From positions 27,664,501-27,728,500 of the forward strand of contig NC_089039.1 in the NCBI RefSeq assembly GCF_034140825.1: DNA of 64,000 nucleotides. Direction: 5' to 3'. Origin of the DNA: Oryza sativa Japonica Group (Eukaryota; Streptophyta; Magnoliopsida; Poales; Poaceae). Made by a program: the position numbers and the translations under genes. A model generated the notes under the pieces. That model was not told the origin of the DNA. It saw nothing but the letters and a program-made list of their open reading frames with translations, and made no database searches. This document shows positions 1 through 10,321 of the stretch, in pieces. The stretch's first letter is position 1. Each line of letters starts with the position of its first letter.

Positions 1-713
1 TGGCTATAACATAGTAGAGAAGATTGTTATGCCAAGTGTCTTTCCGCACCACCATATATTCTACATACTTTCTTCGTTGAAAAGGAATAAATTTCAGGCT
101 GTGAATCTGAGCAGTTCTGCTCATATTCGTTGTTTACACACAATTTTTTGCTGGAATGGATTTTTTTTTACAATATCCAAGCAAACAGAGTTTGGAAGAG
201 ACTTTTATTTCCCCATAAAGATGTCCAACACAATAGCTATACTATCTAACCAGTTCTCTTTCTGAATTTAACAGAGCTACAAACTCTCATAATGCCTAGC
301 ACAAGAATCGGATTATCCTGTTGAGCTTAAAGAAATACTCCTATTTAGGACAATCCCATTATCTACGTACAGAAAATAAAAACTTCCAAATTAATAATCC
401 ATTTCAGAAGAAGCATCTATCAATAAGTTGGGTAACATTATGTGGTGGGCGAGATTCTATGGCGTGGACGGTAGTCGGAGCATCCAATCCCTTAAAAATC
501 GATCGGTTGTCATCTCATCCCGTCAGAGTATCTTCTCCATTCCCAAATCAGACGGATGATTAATTAAACTGACGGGTCCGCGAGCCTCGAGCAGCCGCTA
601 TCAACTGTGCAGTTGACGTAACATGTTCCAGTTCCAGTCTTCCAGATAGCTAACGGGGCCGAAAGCCCGAAACGCCCTGGGCCGTCACACCGAGGTGGCC
701 GCTGCACCGGCTG
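1..713. other. intergenic, no gene seen
   Basis: No open frame here has coding character or a recognisable domain. The sequence is AT-rich on the left and becomes more GC-rich after about 560. It ends at the left target duplication of the Mutator-like element that follows. Confidence 0.5.
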
Positions 714-722
714 TAACGTGTT

Positions 723-1514
723 AGAATAAGTTCATACGAGTTTCTTTAACTTGTCAATAAATCCAATTTTCATTCTTCAACCGAAAAACTAGATACAACA
801 GGTCCCTCAGCTATTAAGACCGGTGCAGATGAGATCCCTCGGAGGTTTTCACTGACGTGGCGCCTACATGGCTAATTTAACTCGGTCTTCATCTGACGTA
901 GCATTGACGTGGTACTTACGTGGCAATTCAATCTGGAAAAATAATAAAACCCATGAGACCCACATGTTAGTTTCACACACAAAATAATAAAAAATAGTGT
1001 GACCCACGTGAGCCCCACATATCATCCTCACTACTCTCCTCTTATCTCTGTCCTCTCTATCTCCGGCCGGTTGAGTGGGACGGGCGGCCGACAAAGCAGG
1101 TCGGTGGCAAGAATAGACTGAGCACGTACGCACCCTGCTCCTCTCCCATCAGAGAGATTGAGAGAGAGGATAGAGATAAAGGGGAGAAAGAGGATGATAT
1201 GTGGGGCCCATATGGCTTCCACTATTTTTTATTATTTTGTGTGTAAAACTTACATGTGGGTCCCATGGGTTTTATTATTTTTCCATATCGAATTGCCACG
1301 TAAGCGTCATGTCAATGCCATGTTAGATGAAGACCGATTCAAATTAGCCACGTAGGATTTACGTCAGCCAAAACCGCCATCTAAACCGCCGAGGAATCTC
1401 ATCTGCTCCGGTTTTGATAGTTGGGGGATCTGTTGTATTTGGTTTAATTTTTCGGTTAAAGGACGGAAATCAGATTCGTCGACAAAGTTAAGGAACCACC
1501 GATGAATTTATTCC
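723..1514. mobile_element. non-autonomous Mutator-like element (MULE), 792 bp
   Basis: The two ends are long, diverged inverted repeats: the left starts agaataagttcat and the right ends atgaatttattcc. The element is flanked by a 9 bp direct repeat with one mismatch (taacgtgtt at 714-722, taacgagtt at 1515-1523), the hallmark of Mutator-type insertion. The subterminal regions are rich in gacgtgg and cccacatgt motifs, as in the elements at 19.1 and 33.5 kb. The short GC-rich centre (about 1065-1145) shows no recognisable gene fragment. No transposase is present, so it would depend on enzyme supplied from elsewhere. Confidence 0.8.
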
Positions 1515-1598
1515 TAACGAGTTTCGTTGCAAAGCAGACACGACAACCGCACGTACGGCCCGCGCAAAAATCACGGGCCGAGAGCCTAACAAAACCGC

Positions 1599-2246
1599 GA
1601 ATTTTTTTTATTTATACATTTTTTTATAAAAATATTTACAAAAATAATTTTTTGTTTCGAAAATTTACAAATCTAATTGCCTGCCGCCCTCTAGAAGGGT
1701 GATTTTTAAAAATCGCCCTCTCCAAGGGCGGCAAGGGACCTAAATACAAAATTTTTATTTGTGTTCAAACCCTTCCCACCGGTTTTAATTGCTTAAAAAC
1801 TAATAATGCTTATTCGATACTCCAAATGATTTTAAATGGAAAAGTGATAAACTACAAAGTTATAGATCTCATCAAGATCTACAACTTTTATATAAAGTTT
1901 ATCTCCATCCAATGTCGTTTGAAATGTAGATCTGAGATTTTTTAAAATGTGTTTTATATTTTGTAACGAATATTTGGACATCTTAAATGAAAAAGTTATT
2001 AACTACAAAATTGTAGATCTCCTTGAGCTCTACACTTTTGATATAAAGTTTTATTTCATCTGACTTTATATAATATAATTTTAAATTGTAAAATCATAGA
2101 GCTAACAAGTTATGCTGGAAAATTTACATTTAGGTCCCTTGCCGCCCTGTGGAAAGGGCGGCAGGCGATTAGATTTGTAAATTTTCAAAACAACAAATTA
2201 TTTTTGTAAATATTTTAATAAAAAAAAGTATAAATAAAAAAAATTC
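1599..2246. mobile_element. AT-rich non-autonomous MULE-like element, 648 bp
   Basis: The terminal inverted repeats are about 100 bp long and begin GAATTTTTTTTATTTATAC at both ends. They run inward to a small internal palindrome built on gccgccct/agggcggc (near 1683-1730 and 2140-2165). A perfect 10 bp direct repeat, acaaaaccgc, flanks it at 1589-1598 and 2247-2256. That duplication length fits Mutator-like elements best. The interior is AT-rich and has no coding frame. It belongs to a different family from the 723-1514 element, whose ends are unrelated. Confidence 0.75.
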
Positions 2247-2256
2247 ACAAAACCGC

Positions 2257-4137
2257 GCGCGACGCGCTCCCCGCAAATCTGCCAGCGCGAGTGCCCCCGG
2301 CCCGTTCATCTGCTGCGGATGGAGGCCGCGAAATCGTGCGCACCCTACGCTACGCACGCACGGGATAATCCCCGCGCGTCGTCGGCGTGCGTACTGCTCG
2401 TCCGCGACGCGCGTGCAGGCTTCTGACTCGAAACCTGCTGCACGCGGCCCGTGCAGCGATGCGTACCGCATAGGCGCATAGCCACGCAGACCGGCACACG
2501 GGCCACGCACGTACCTAGACGAAATCCAACTCGCCCCGTGGCCTGGCCGTGCACGAGCGCGGCTGACTAGCCGCCGACTCCGAGTCGAAACACGGTTCGG
2601 CGCAGCGTGAAAATTTCGCGACACGTTTTTGCGCCTCAGCGGTAAAACGTAGAAGAGCCAAGGTATGCACGTAGCGTAGCTGCTACGACGACCCCGGATC
2701 AGCACGAGGGTGGGGGTTGACCATCGCGCGGTTTGCTTGCCGATTTCGTGCTGATTAATGCCGGGGTTTTTTTTGCCTATTTCGTGCGGACAAGAATGCT
2801 TTTCTTCGCCTTGTACACGAGACATTCTGTCCGCCGAGAGAAAACCATCTGTCTGCGTTGCTTCAGGTACCTGTTTGATCACCCCTCCTTTGCTTTCATC
2901 GATCAATCTTCACCTCCTTGCCCTGTTTTCAGGCGCACTACATTTTTTTTCTACAAAGAAATGCTCATTCATATATCAAATTAGACAGCAAATGGCTTTT
3001 ATGTTACTCCGTACTGCTGATCGAATTGTCTGAATTTTATAATCACCTGGTCTAGGTATAGGGTAAACGAAAACGCGGCAGCAGTTCAATAATTACAATA
3101 AAAAATAAAAAATATATATAGGACAAAGAAGTTGTTTTTACGTTGGAAAGAAAGTCTGCGAAATCGACACATCGATGCTTTTCTTCCTAAGCTGAAAAAA
3201 CAACACAGTTTCCTACTAGGCTGTTATTTGAAGTATTCACACCGTTTTTCGAATGTCCTTTTCGTAGTTCGTACTAAACTTGTAAGCAACGAGCAACGAT
3301 CGGTAGGTTTCATTTTCTCTTTCCCGACAGTACAATATGCCATCTTCTCGGCCCTATTCGATTATATATTATTGAGCGAACTACTACCGTGAATTATTTA
3401 TTTTTGAAATAAACTTAATAATAACTAAAATAAAGTGGTCTAAGACTCTAATTAATTTAGTACAATATAGTTTTTTTTATATAAAACTTAGTTTCGTTTC
3501 AATAATCATGAATATATATTTTCTTAAAAAAGAACTCTAATCAAAACTGATGTTTGGTTTATAAATTTACATAACAGAGATAGACGAACAGTACTTCTGT
3601 AAGAAACATTATTGTGTGTTTTTTTTCTTTTTCTTGCACATGAGAACTATTGCCACACTTTAAAGTGCAATATTGCACTCTTTTCAAATGTTGGGATCAG
3701 ATTTTAGTAAATCATCATTAAAAATATTTAAAATAGACAGAAATGGTACAAACTCTATCTATCGTACCACTAAAAAATCAAATCAAGATTGAAGAGCAAA
3801 AGATAAAAATAAAAAATAAATCTTTTATTGTGATGCTCAATTATATTCACAGTCCATTCATTTTTCTCAAAAGCTTTTATATAGTGTTCCAATTTGGGAT
3901 GCATGGAAATAAGCAGTAAAATGGATAACTCGCTTGTGCTTGCACCCAATCATTTTTTTAAAAAAAGACAATCCTGATCTACGTGTTCTTGATTTCTTTA
4001 CAAAAATTGACTGTACATCTTTCTCTGTTTCATTACATATCTTTTCCAATTCAGATCTCAGAAAAGATAATAGAAACAATATCGCACATAAAAGAGAAAA
4101 TTAAAAAAAGGTGAGCTGCTGGCTAAGCTGTATAATT
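2257..4137. other. intergenic, GC-rich island then AT-rich DNA
   Basis: From 2257 to about 2720 the sequence is GC-rich and CpG-rich, and an open frame crosses it on the minus strand. Its composition is low-complexity Arg/Ala with no domain, and the frame runs into the neighbouring transposon, so I do not call a gene. From about 2750 to 4137 the DNA is AT-rich with nothing recognisable. The last 100-200 bases probably hold the 3' untranslated region of the DUF4228 gene. Confidence 0.4.
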
Positions 4138-4665
4138 TTAGTTTGTCGACATGTAGTTCTCCTCTTGGATGGTCTCCAATGTCGGCCTCCGTGAGCGCTC
4201 GCTGCTCAGCCGGTGCTTGTACACGTTCATGTCGGCGGCGACCGCCTCGTCGTCGACCATCTCATCCAGCCGCAGCCTCGGCGCCGCGTCCTCCGCCTGC
4301 AGCGGCGTCGGCGGCGGCGCCACGACCGCGGCGGCCACCTTGGCCGAGCGCCGGGCCTCCCTGGTGGCCACGGCGGCGAGGCGCGCCATGTCCGCGGGCG
4401 CCAGCGGCGTGCCGAGGCGCTTCATCGGGAACGTGGCGTACACCGCGCCGAGCTCCAGCTCCTCGTCGGCCGACAGCGCGGCGAGGCGGGCGCCCACCCG
4501 CGCCGCGCGCGCGTCCGCCAGGAAGTGGCCCGGCGCGTCCATCATCAGCTCCGCCGCCGTCGCCGGCAGCGCCACCTGCCTCAACCCGCCGTCGTCCGGC
4601 AGTATCACCCTCGCCCCCTTCCCTCCTGGCACCTTCGCCATCGTGCACGACAAGTAGTTGCCCAT
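4138..4665 (-). CDS. DUF4228 domain protein, predicted N-acylated
   Basis: A single exon encodes 175 residues. I chose the ATG at 4665 because it gives MGNYLSC, the family's conserved start. Gly2 fits N-myristoylation, and Cys7 could be palmitoylated, so a membrane-attached protein is inferred. An ATG 17 codons upstream in frame would bury this signal. The body shows the DUF4228 pattern: a basic GGKGARVILPDDGGLRQV segment, then the PGHFLAD region, and a C-terminal RRPTLETIQEE motif. Plant DUF4228 proteins are often stress-responsive, but their biochemical role is not established. The coding region is strongly GC-biased, so long antisense frames overlap it. A TATA box lies about 130 bp upstream. 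Confidence 0.85.
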   Translation of the reverse strand: MGNYLSCTMAKVPGGKGARVILPDDGGLRQVALPATAAELMMDAPGHFLADARAARVGARLAALSADEELELGAVYATFPMKRLGTPLAPADMARLAAVATREARRSAKVAAAVVAPPPTPLQAEDAAPRLRLDEMVDDEAVAADMNVYKHRLSSERSRRPTLETIQEENYMSTN

Positions 4666-4796
4666 GTCAAGAAACCAGCAACGGCAAGGCCACGAGCTCA
4701 CAAGCAAGCAAGCCAAGAAAACGAAGACGTCGTCGTTGAGCTGCGAGAAGAAGAAGTGGTAGTTTTAGTTGGCTGGATTCGGGTGAAGCCGCGGAT

Positions 4797-4803
4797 TATA
4801 TAG
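4797..4803 (-). promoter_or_regulatory. TATA box of the DUF4228 gene
   Basis: On the minus strand the sequence reads CCTATATAATCC, 132-138 bp upstream of the chosen ATG. The surrounding DNA is GC-rich, so the AT island stands out. The distance fits a TATA promoter with a 5' leader of about 100 bases. Confidence 0.6.
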
Positions 4804-5150
4804 GAGGCGCGCGGGCTTGGGAACGCGTGTGGGGGAAGGTGACGGTGATGGGAAGCGAGAGGAGAGGAGACCACCGGGAGAGTGGTTTGTTGGGTTGGCG
4901 ATGGATCGTGTGGCGCGGGTGTGTTCGTCCGTGAGCGCGTGTGTGTGGCGTGGGATGATAGCGCGGGCGGGTGCGGTGAATTGCGCGTGGCGGCGAGAGC
5001 TGGCTGAGCCGCGAACGCGGTGGTGGCTTTTGGGTTTGCCGTGGCTTGGGTTGGAGTCGGAGAAAGTGGTTCCGTTCCATTACCATTCCGAGAGGTGGCT
5101 TTATCCTTCTCCACGCAGCTCGCGAGGGGCGGCTGGGGGGCTGCACGTAA

Positions 5151-5248
5151 TGTAAGGGGCTAACCCACAAAATCCACTTATAGACTAAAATAAGCTGTAA
5201 ACCCATTTACTTTGATCTATAAGTGAGTTCGTGGCTAACCCACTTACA
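5151..5248. mobile_element. small MITE-like inverted repeat, about 98 bp
   Basis: The two halves form an imperfect hairpin: tgtaaggggctaacccac on the left pairs with gtggctaacccacttaca on the right, and the pairing continues through acttata/tataagt. The total length and fold-back structure fit a miniature inverted-repeat element. No clear target duplication was found, so the family is left open. Confidence 0.45.
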
Positions 5249-5754
5249 CCCCCTGCACCTATTCGTGCAAGTAAATTGCACATGTATAAACTACGTACAC
5301 CGAGTGGTGTGGTGCGTATGCAAATCTAGGCGATAACCACTGAGGGATGAAAACGATCATGGAAATTCCTGATCGACCGAGCTCCTTTTTTATAAGGGGT
5401 ACCGTTTTTGACCGTATCTTTTTTTTCTATATATAAATTTTATTTTTCTAATTTCTTTCTGTATCGTATTAATGTCGGCAGTGAGTAGTTTAGCTGATAA
5501 ATATGATCAATTACCATGCAATTGAGCATCATTTTTGAAGAGATGCTAACGATTCTTATCATTTCCGAATTCCGACCGTTTTCACTCCCAGTCCTTTAAA
5601 AATAACAAATTAGTATAGAATGTGATATATTTTATTACTATGAATCTGAACTAAATTAAAAAATATATGCATTAGGTTAGTTAATTTTTGAAACGGAGAG
5701 AGTACCGAAGCACTAACCGGTATCATTTGTTAAACATTGTGTCAATATATACTC
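5249..5754. other. intergenic AT-rich DNA
   Basis: No coding frame or RNA gene was seen. A short stretch near 5560-5705 resembles worn Stowaway-type sequence (aaacggagagagtac), but its partner end was not found. Confidence 0.35.
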
Positions 5755-5768
5755 TTAGTAATGTTTTT

Positions 5769-6540
5769 TTTTGAAAGGAATCAGCACGAGACCGTGCTAT
5801 TTCATTAGATATAGGCGTAAAAATATACAACCCCTAAGGACAAAAAAAAGAGCTGTACAAAATTACATAAGCGCTATGATTAAGTTGGTAGGAATTCTCC
5901 AAGTCGTCTTGCGCCTGCCATCATCCAGGTTCTTGCCTCTTCCTTTATTTTTGCCATAAGATTGGGGGCCGCCGTTTCCTTGTGCTCGAAGATCCTTTGG
6001 TTCCTTTCTTTCCAAATTTCCCAGTCTATGAGTAGGATTAAGGATCGCAGCCCTTTCTTGGACACTTCCCTTTTGTTGGCTAGCATTTCCCACCATTCGT
6101 GTACGCTTTGGCATGGCTCCCAATTGCTCGGATCCAATTGCTGATAAGCCACCCAGTTGGCCGTCAGTCTCCAGATCCTTCTGGTGTATCTACAGGAAGC
6201 TAAAAGGTGGCATGCCGTCTCGTTCGTCATACGGCATAGGGGCACACTCCACTATTTGGCCATCCTCTTGCAGCTAGTCGATCGGAAGTCCAGACTCTAT
6301 TTTGAATCACAAGCCACGCATAAAATTTGCATTTTGCAGGGGCCCAAGATTTCCAAATTAGGGGATTGAAGTTGGTGCCGACTGTTCCTAGACACTGAGC
6401 CTTGTATGCCGAAGAGGCCGAGTATTCTCCATGATTCGAGAGCTTCCAGACGATGTGATCCGACTCATTTTGGTTTAGCATGATGTCCTGGGTTGCGCTC
6501 CATAGGGACACAAGCTAGCTGATCAGTTCCACTTTTGTTT
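5769..6540 (-). mobile_element. 5'-truncated L1-type LINE, 3' end only
   Basis: A 14 bp direct repeat, ttagtaatgttttt, flanks the insert at 5755-5768 and 6541-6554. The element's 3' end is at the low-coordinate side, next to a poly-T run (poly-A on its own strand). Reading on the minus strand, the retained part is the C-terminal tail of ORF2 with the zf-RVT region typical of plant LINEs (WKLSNHGEYSASSAYK, then CPLCRMTNETACHLLASC and WEIWKERNQRIFEH). The two parts lie in different frames, joined by one frameshift near 6240. The 5' part, with the endonuclease and reverse transcriptase, is missing. It cannot move by itself. Confidence 0.88.
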
Positions 6541-6554
6541 TTAGTAATGTTTTT

Positions 6555-7489
6555 AGTTCAGAACGTTCCAATTTTGTTTGGCCGGCACGAGTCCGGTCGT
6601 CGACATTTCATCTTTGATTAGTCTTCTGTTGGGCTGGGAGAGTAGGAGTACTCTACCTTCTATCTCTTGTTTTTATTGGAGTTGGAGGTCATTTTCTGTG
6701 GACTGCTCTATCATCAAGAGTTCGGCTGGTCAGTCGACATCTCAACGCTGGCCTTTTACTCCACAATTTAAACGTGTGTCCAGACTTCCAGTGCTCGCTG
6801 CTGCCATTAGCCCATTTACCTACTGCTGCTGCCACTAGTTTACAATCTGTTAGTCGCTAAGATGGAGAGAGTGTTAGGTGATGGATATATGTGTGTGCAG
6901 TGGTGGCGCCCAGTGTACTGCTCTATCAACAACAGCTTGGTTGGTGCTTTGAGGTGTCTACTCCGTGTTCAGTGTTCTTAACCATTTCCGGTTAAAGCTA
7001 GATGCCCTTTCCTTTGTTACTTTACTGATCTACTAATAGCTAGAGAGAGACAGTGAACACAAGATGTTTTTTTTTTGCTTTTCAACCATGGCCACCTGTC
7101 CTCCCAAAGTTGCCTTGCTCAATTAGCGCATATCCAATTAATTAGTGCATCACTGACACGGGATCATCATCTACCTACCAAGATGAGGTAAAACCCCGTG
7201 TAAGTTCGCTGAAACCTACCAAACTATCAACCTGGATAAATAATTAATCGACTGGGTATAAAAATGAGATCAGTCGATCCAATATGACCAGTTCTACCAA
7301 GCAAAGTCTTCACTAATTAAGCGTAAAACTAGTTTATGGCGCCTGGGAGATCCAGAAGAAGCCTGAACCAATGAACTGACAGAGCGGGTCTTCTTGCGAA
7401 ATAAACAGTACTTAGTTTGATTTGATCATCAGTTTGAGAAAAGGATAAGTGCAGGTTGACCTGGGAAACAGGACGAACTTTTCGTAGTA
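6555..7489. other. intergenic, no gene seen
   Basis: Open frames are short and lack domains or plausible splice partners. No RNA gene or complete repeat was recognised. Confidence 0.35.
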
Positions 7490-7492
7490 TTA

Positions 7493-7639
7493 GGCCGAGT
7501 TTAGTTCCAAATTTTTTCTTCAAACTTTCAACTTTTCTATCGCATCAAAACTTTTCTATACACATAAACTTTTAATTTTTCCATCACATCGTTTCAATTT
7601 CAACCAAACTTTCAATTTTAACGTGAACTAAGCACACCC
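7493..7639. mobile_element. Tourist-like MITE, 147 bp
   Basis: The ends pair as GGCCGAGTTTAGTTC and the complement of GTGAACTAAGCACACCC. The element is flanked by the trinucleotide TTA (7490-7492 and 7640-7642), the PIF/Harbinger-type duplication. The interior is the familiar rice arrangement of repeated caaactttcaactttt blocks. Close relatives lie at 51639-51785 and, in inverse orientation and truncated, at 25603-25702. Confidence 0.8.
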
Positions 7640-7642
7640 TTA

Positions 7643-8091
7643 GCTGACATTGATCCTTTGGCTCAAGAACATCGCCGGCGAAGCTGCCCAGAACCTGCAG
7701 GAGTGAAGTGACGGCGATGGCGTGAAAGGAATAATGAATAATTCAGGCTGAGCTAGCACACGCTGTGTGGCCGTGTGGACTGTGGAATCACAAATCACGT
7801 TCTCGAGCGACGAACCCTAATGTGGTTTTGTGTGGTGTTAGATCACTGCAACCAGATGGCAAACGACCAGTGACTTTTCTACGCATGTTAGCTTTGTGAA
7901 AGCTGTTTGGTAAAAAAAATATATAGATGCTGCACCGTCATTTGGAACAGAAGTGTGATCTGTTCAGGGATAGTTGACTTGAGGTTAGTCAACGATGTGC
8001 CTTTAAATGATGTTTCTGCACTTGGAAATAAGGAATTATTGTGTGGTATCTGCTTGTTTATTAGTATATGCTCCATGTTAGTCACGAACAA
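7643..8091. other. intergenic, no gene seen
   Basis: No coding frame, RNA gene or bounded repeat was found before the target duplication of the LINE that follows. Confidence 0.35.
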
Positions 8092-8107
8092 AATGTATTG
8101 TTTATTT

Positions 8108-9295
8108 TTTTTTTTTTGAAATCAGATCAAATATATTGACCCAGCTTTTGGAGAAAGCCCAAAACACCAAACAGAGTCTTTTACATCTTAAAGGAAACTA
8201 AACTGGTTGGAAATTCTAGCTTACAGACATTCGGCACAGCAAAAACATCAGACAGCCATCAACATCAAAACCGCACCCACTGGCTAAAATTGGAACTACA
8301 GGGATGCAGGTAAATCTCTGATTCTAAGATGATTAAGCTTCTTCAGGATCGCCTCACACCAATCACCCAGCACTGCTTGTTCCTCCTTTCCTAGCAGAAT
8401 GCCCCATTTCTGTGCAAAAGACAAAGCTTTGTAAACAGTTTGCAGAGGAGAGGAAACCAAATTATTTTCAAACACCCAATCATTCCTAATTATCCAGAGA
8501 GCCCAACAGATACACCCTAACAGGAAAATCCAGAGTCTATGTTCTTTCTTTTTATCCCAAATCCTAACCCAATCCCAGAAATTGGCAGGATGAAACTGAA
8601 TATTCAGGGCCTCTTTGATAACACACCAAGCAAAAACTGCCAAAGGGCAACAGAAGAGAACATGGCTGGTAGTTTCAACATTACCACACAATTTACAGAA
8701 TTTATCACCCCCCTTCCAGTACCTCTTAACTAGTTGTTCAGCACAAGGTAACCTCCCTTTCCCAACCAGAAAAAGGAAATGCTTGATCTTGAGAGGGAGC
8801 TTGCATTTCCAAATCTCCCATAAGTCTGCATCCCTTATACCCCCAAAAGTCAAGATCCTATACATAGATTTAGTAGAAAAAACTTTTTTTCTTATTATGA
8901 GGCCAGACAATTTGGTCATCTCCTTCATCCAAACAAAACCCCTGAATGAGTTGCTTCAATTGGGCAAGTTCAGTTTCTCTTTGAGAGTTCAGATTTCTTC
9001 TAAATTCTAGATCCCAGTCTCTCCCATTGAACACTTCACTCACAAGAGCCCCTTACTGGTAGCTGATCTCAAAAAGGTCAGGGAACCTAATTTTGAGAGG
9101 AATATCACCACACCACACATCTTTCCAGAAAAATACATGATTTCCCTTATGAACATGTTTCTCCACAAGTCTTTCAACCCAAGTCTTGCAATGATGCAGC
9201 CCTTTCCAAAATTGAGAGCCTCCCATAGCAGAACTGCTAAAGAAACTAGCATTGTTCAAATACTTCTTTCTGAGAATCTCTATAACATTGAACAA
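8108..9295 (-). mobile_element. 5'-truncated L1-type LINE, 1.19 kb
   Basis: A perfect 16 bp duplication, aatgtattgtttattt, flanks the insert at 8092-8107 and 9296-9311. The poly-A end lies at the low-coordinate side. On the minus strand an ORF2 tail is readable from about 9295 down to 8296. It begins with the plant LINE pattern of a WKGL...FFWKDVW segment and continues into a zf-RVT domain with WKCKLPLKIKHFLFL, then CKLCGN, then SHVLFCCPLA, and ends near WIIRNDWVFE. The last 210 codons (8928 to 8296) stay open. The segment before them is in another frame. It is a different LINE family from the one at 5.8 kb. Confidence 0.88.
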
Positions 9296-9311
9296 TGTAT
9301 TGTTTATTTGA

Positions 9312-10321
9312 GGATGAACAAAGGAATTTCAGGGAAGTATTTTTTAGAGTGAAATTTCAGGGAAGTTTTAACAGCTAAGCTTGCGTTTATTTCCATCCAA
9401 AGGTGCGCAGGGAACTCTTCCCGGCACATAAAACGAAGCAGGGGATTAACACATGATTAATTCAATGTTAGTTAATATATTTCTAAAAAAATAATTAATA
9501 TGATTTTTCTAATGTTAGTTAATTTTTTTAAAAAAAATAGATTGATATGTTTTTTTAGAATTTTTTTAAAAAATACAGTATTTAACAATTTAAGAAATAT
9601 ATGCGCAGAAAATGAAAGAGGTTAGCAAAGAGTACTCATTTAAGCCTTTAACTCGAAGACAAATTTTAGCTCAACTTTTGGCCTATACGGAATTTCAGGT
9701 TTATAGTATTCTGACTTGCAAACCAATGTCCCGGATCCCTGACCTCTTTTGCAGGAAAATCCAGGTGAATTACGATATGAACAAATTGACAGCTGCTTGT
9801 ATTATAGCCATAAATTATCTGTCTAGCTTTCCTATTGCTTTCAGACATGAAGTGTGTCATCTGAACGCGATGCAAATATCAGCATCAGTGCATCACCAGG
9901 AACTGGCCTGCCTTTCATTTACTTGAAATGATTATTGACTGAACTCCAAGGGAAGTTACCTGGTTGCTTTGTGAAACTCTAGTTCACCGGCCGCATCTTA
10001 GCTTTCTTACCACAACGGTAAAAACCTCTTTTCCAAATAACAAACCACATCACCTGCACGGCTGCACCTGCCAGTTCAATTCATTGTCTCAGCCACCTAA
10101 TGATAACCATCAACATAGCGAAGAAAGGTAATGGTTCACATCATCAGGTGACAAGTGCCAGCAGTAACAAGGTAACTACTTTAACAATGGGATGAAAACG
10201 TAAAGTATGGTTATGAATAAGGCCGACTGCTGTCGACCTACACAAGTCTCTGTAACATGAGAAATGCTATCAAAGGTTCAGACTTTCAGCTACACAACGG
10301 ATGTATCAGCATCCTTGACAG
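9312..10321. other. intergenic, with worn AT-rich MITE remnant
   Basis: From about 9395 to 9615 the sequence resembles the family at 11910-12154: a gcgcagggaactcttccc start, then acatgattaatt and long A/T blocks, and a tatgcgcagaaaatga end. It is too diverged to bound. From about 9900 to 10321 nothing is recognised. The last 100-300 bases are probably the 3' untranslated region of the MAP65 gene. Confidence 0.4.

Noticed and set aside
2169-2906. 245-codon minus-strand frame
   Set aside because: It crosses the end of a transposon into a GC-rich island; composition is Arg/Ala-rich, with no domain.
4143-4803. Three plus-strand frames of 160-198 codons
   Set aside because: All lie opposite the DUF4228 gene, which has the conserved family motifs; high GC in the third position opens the other frames.
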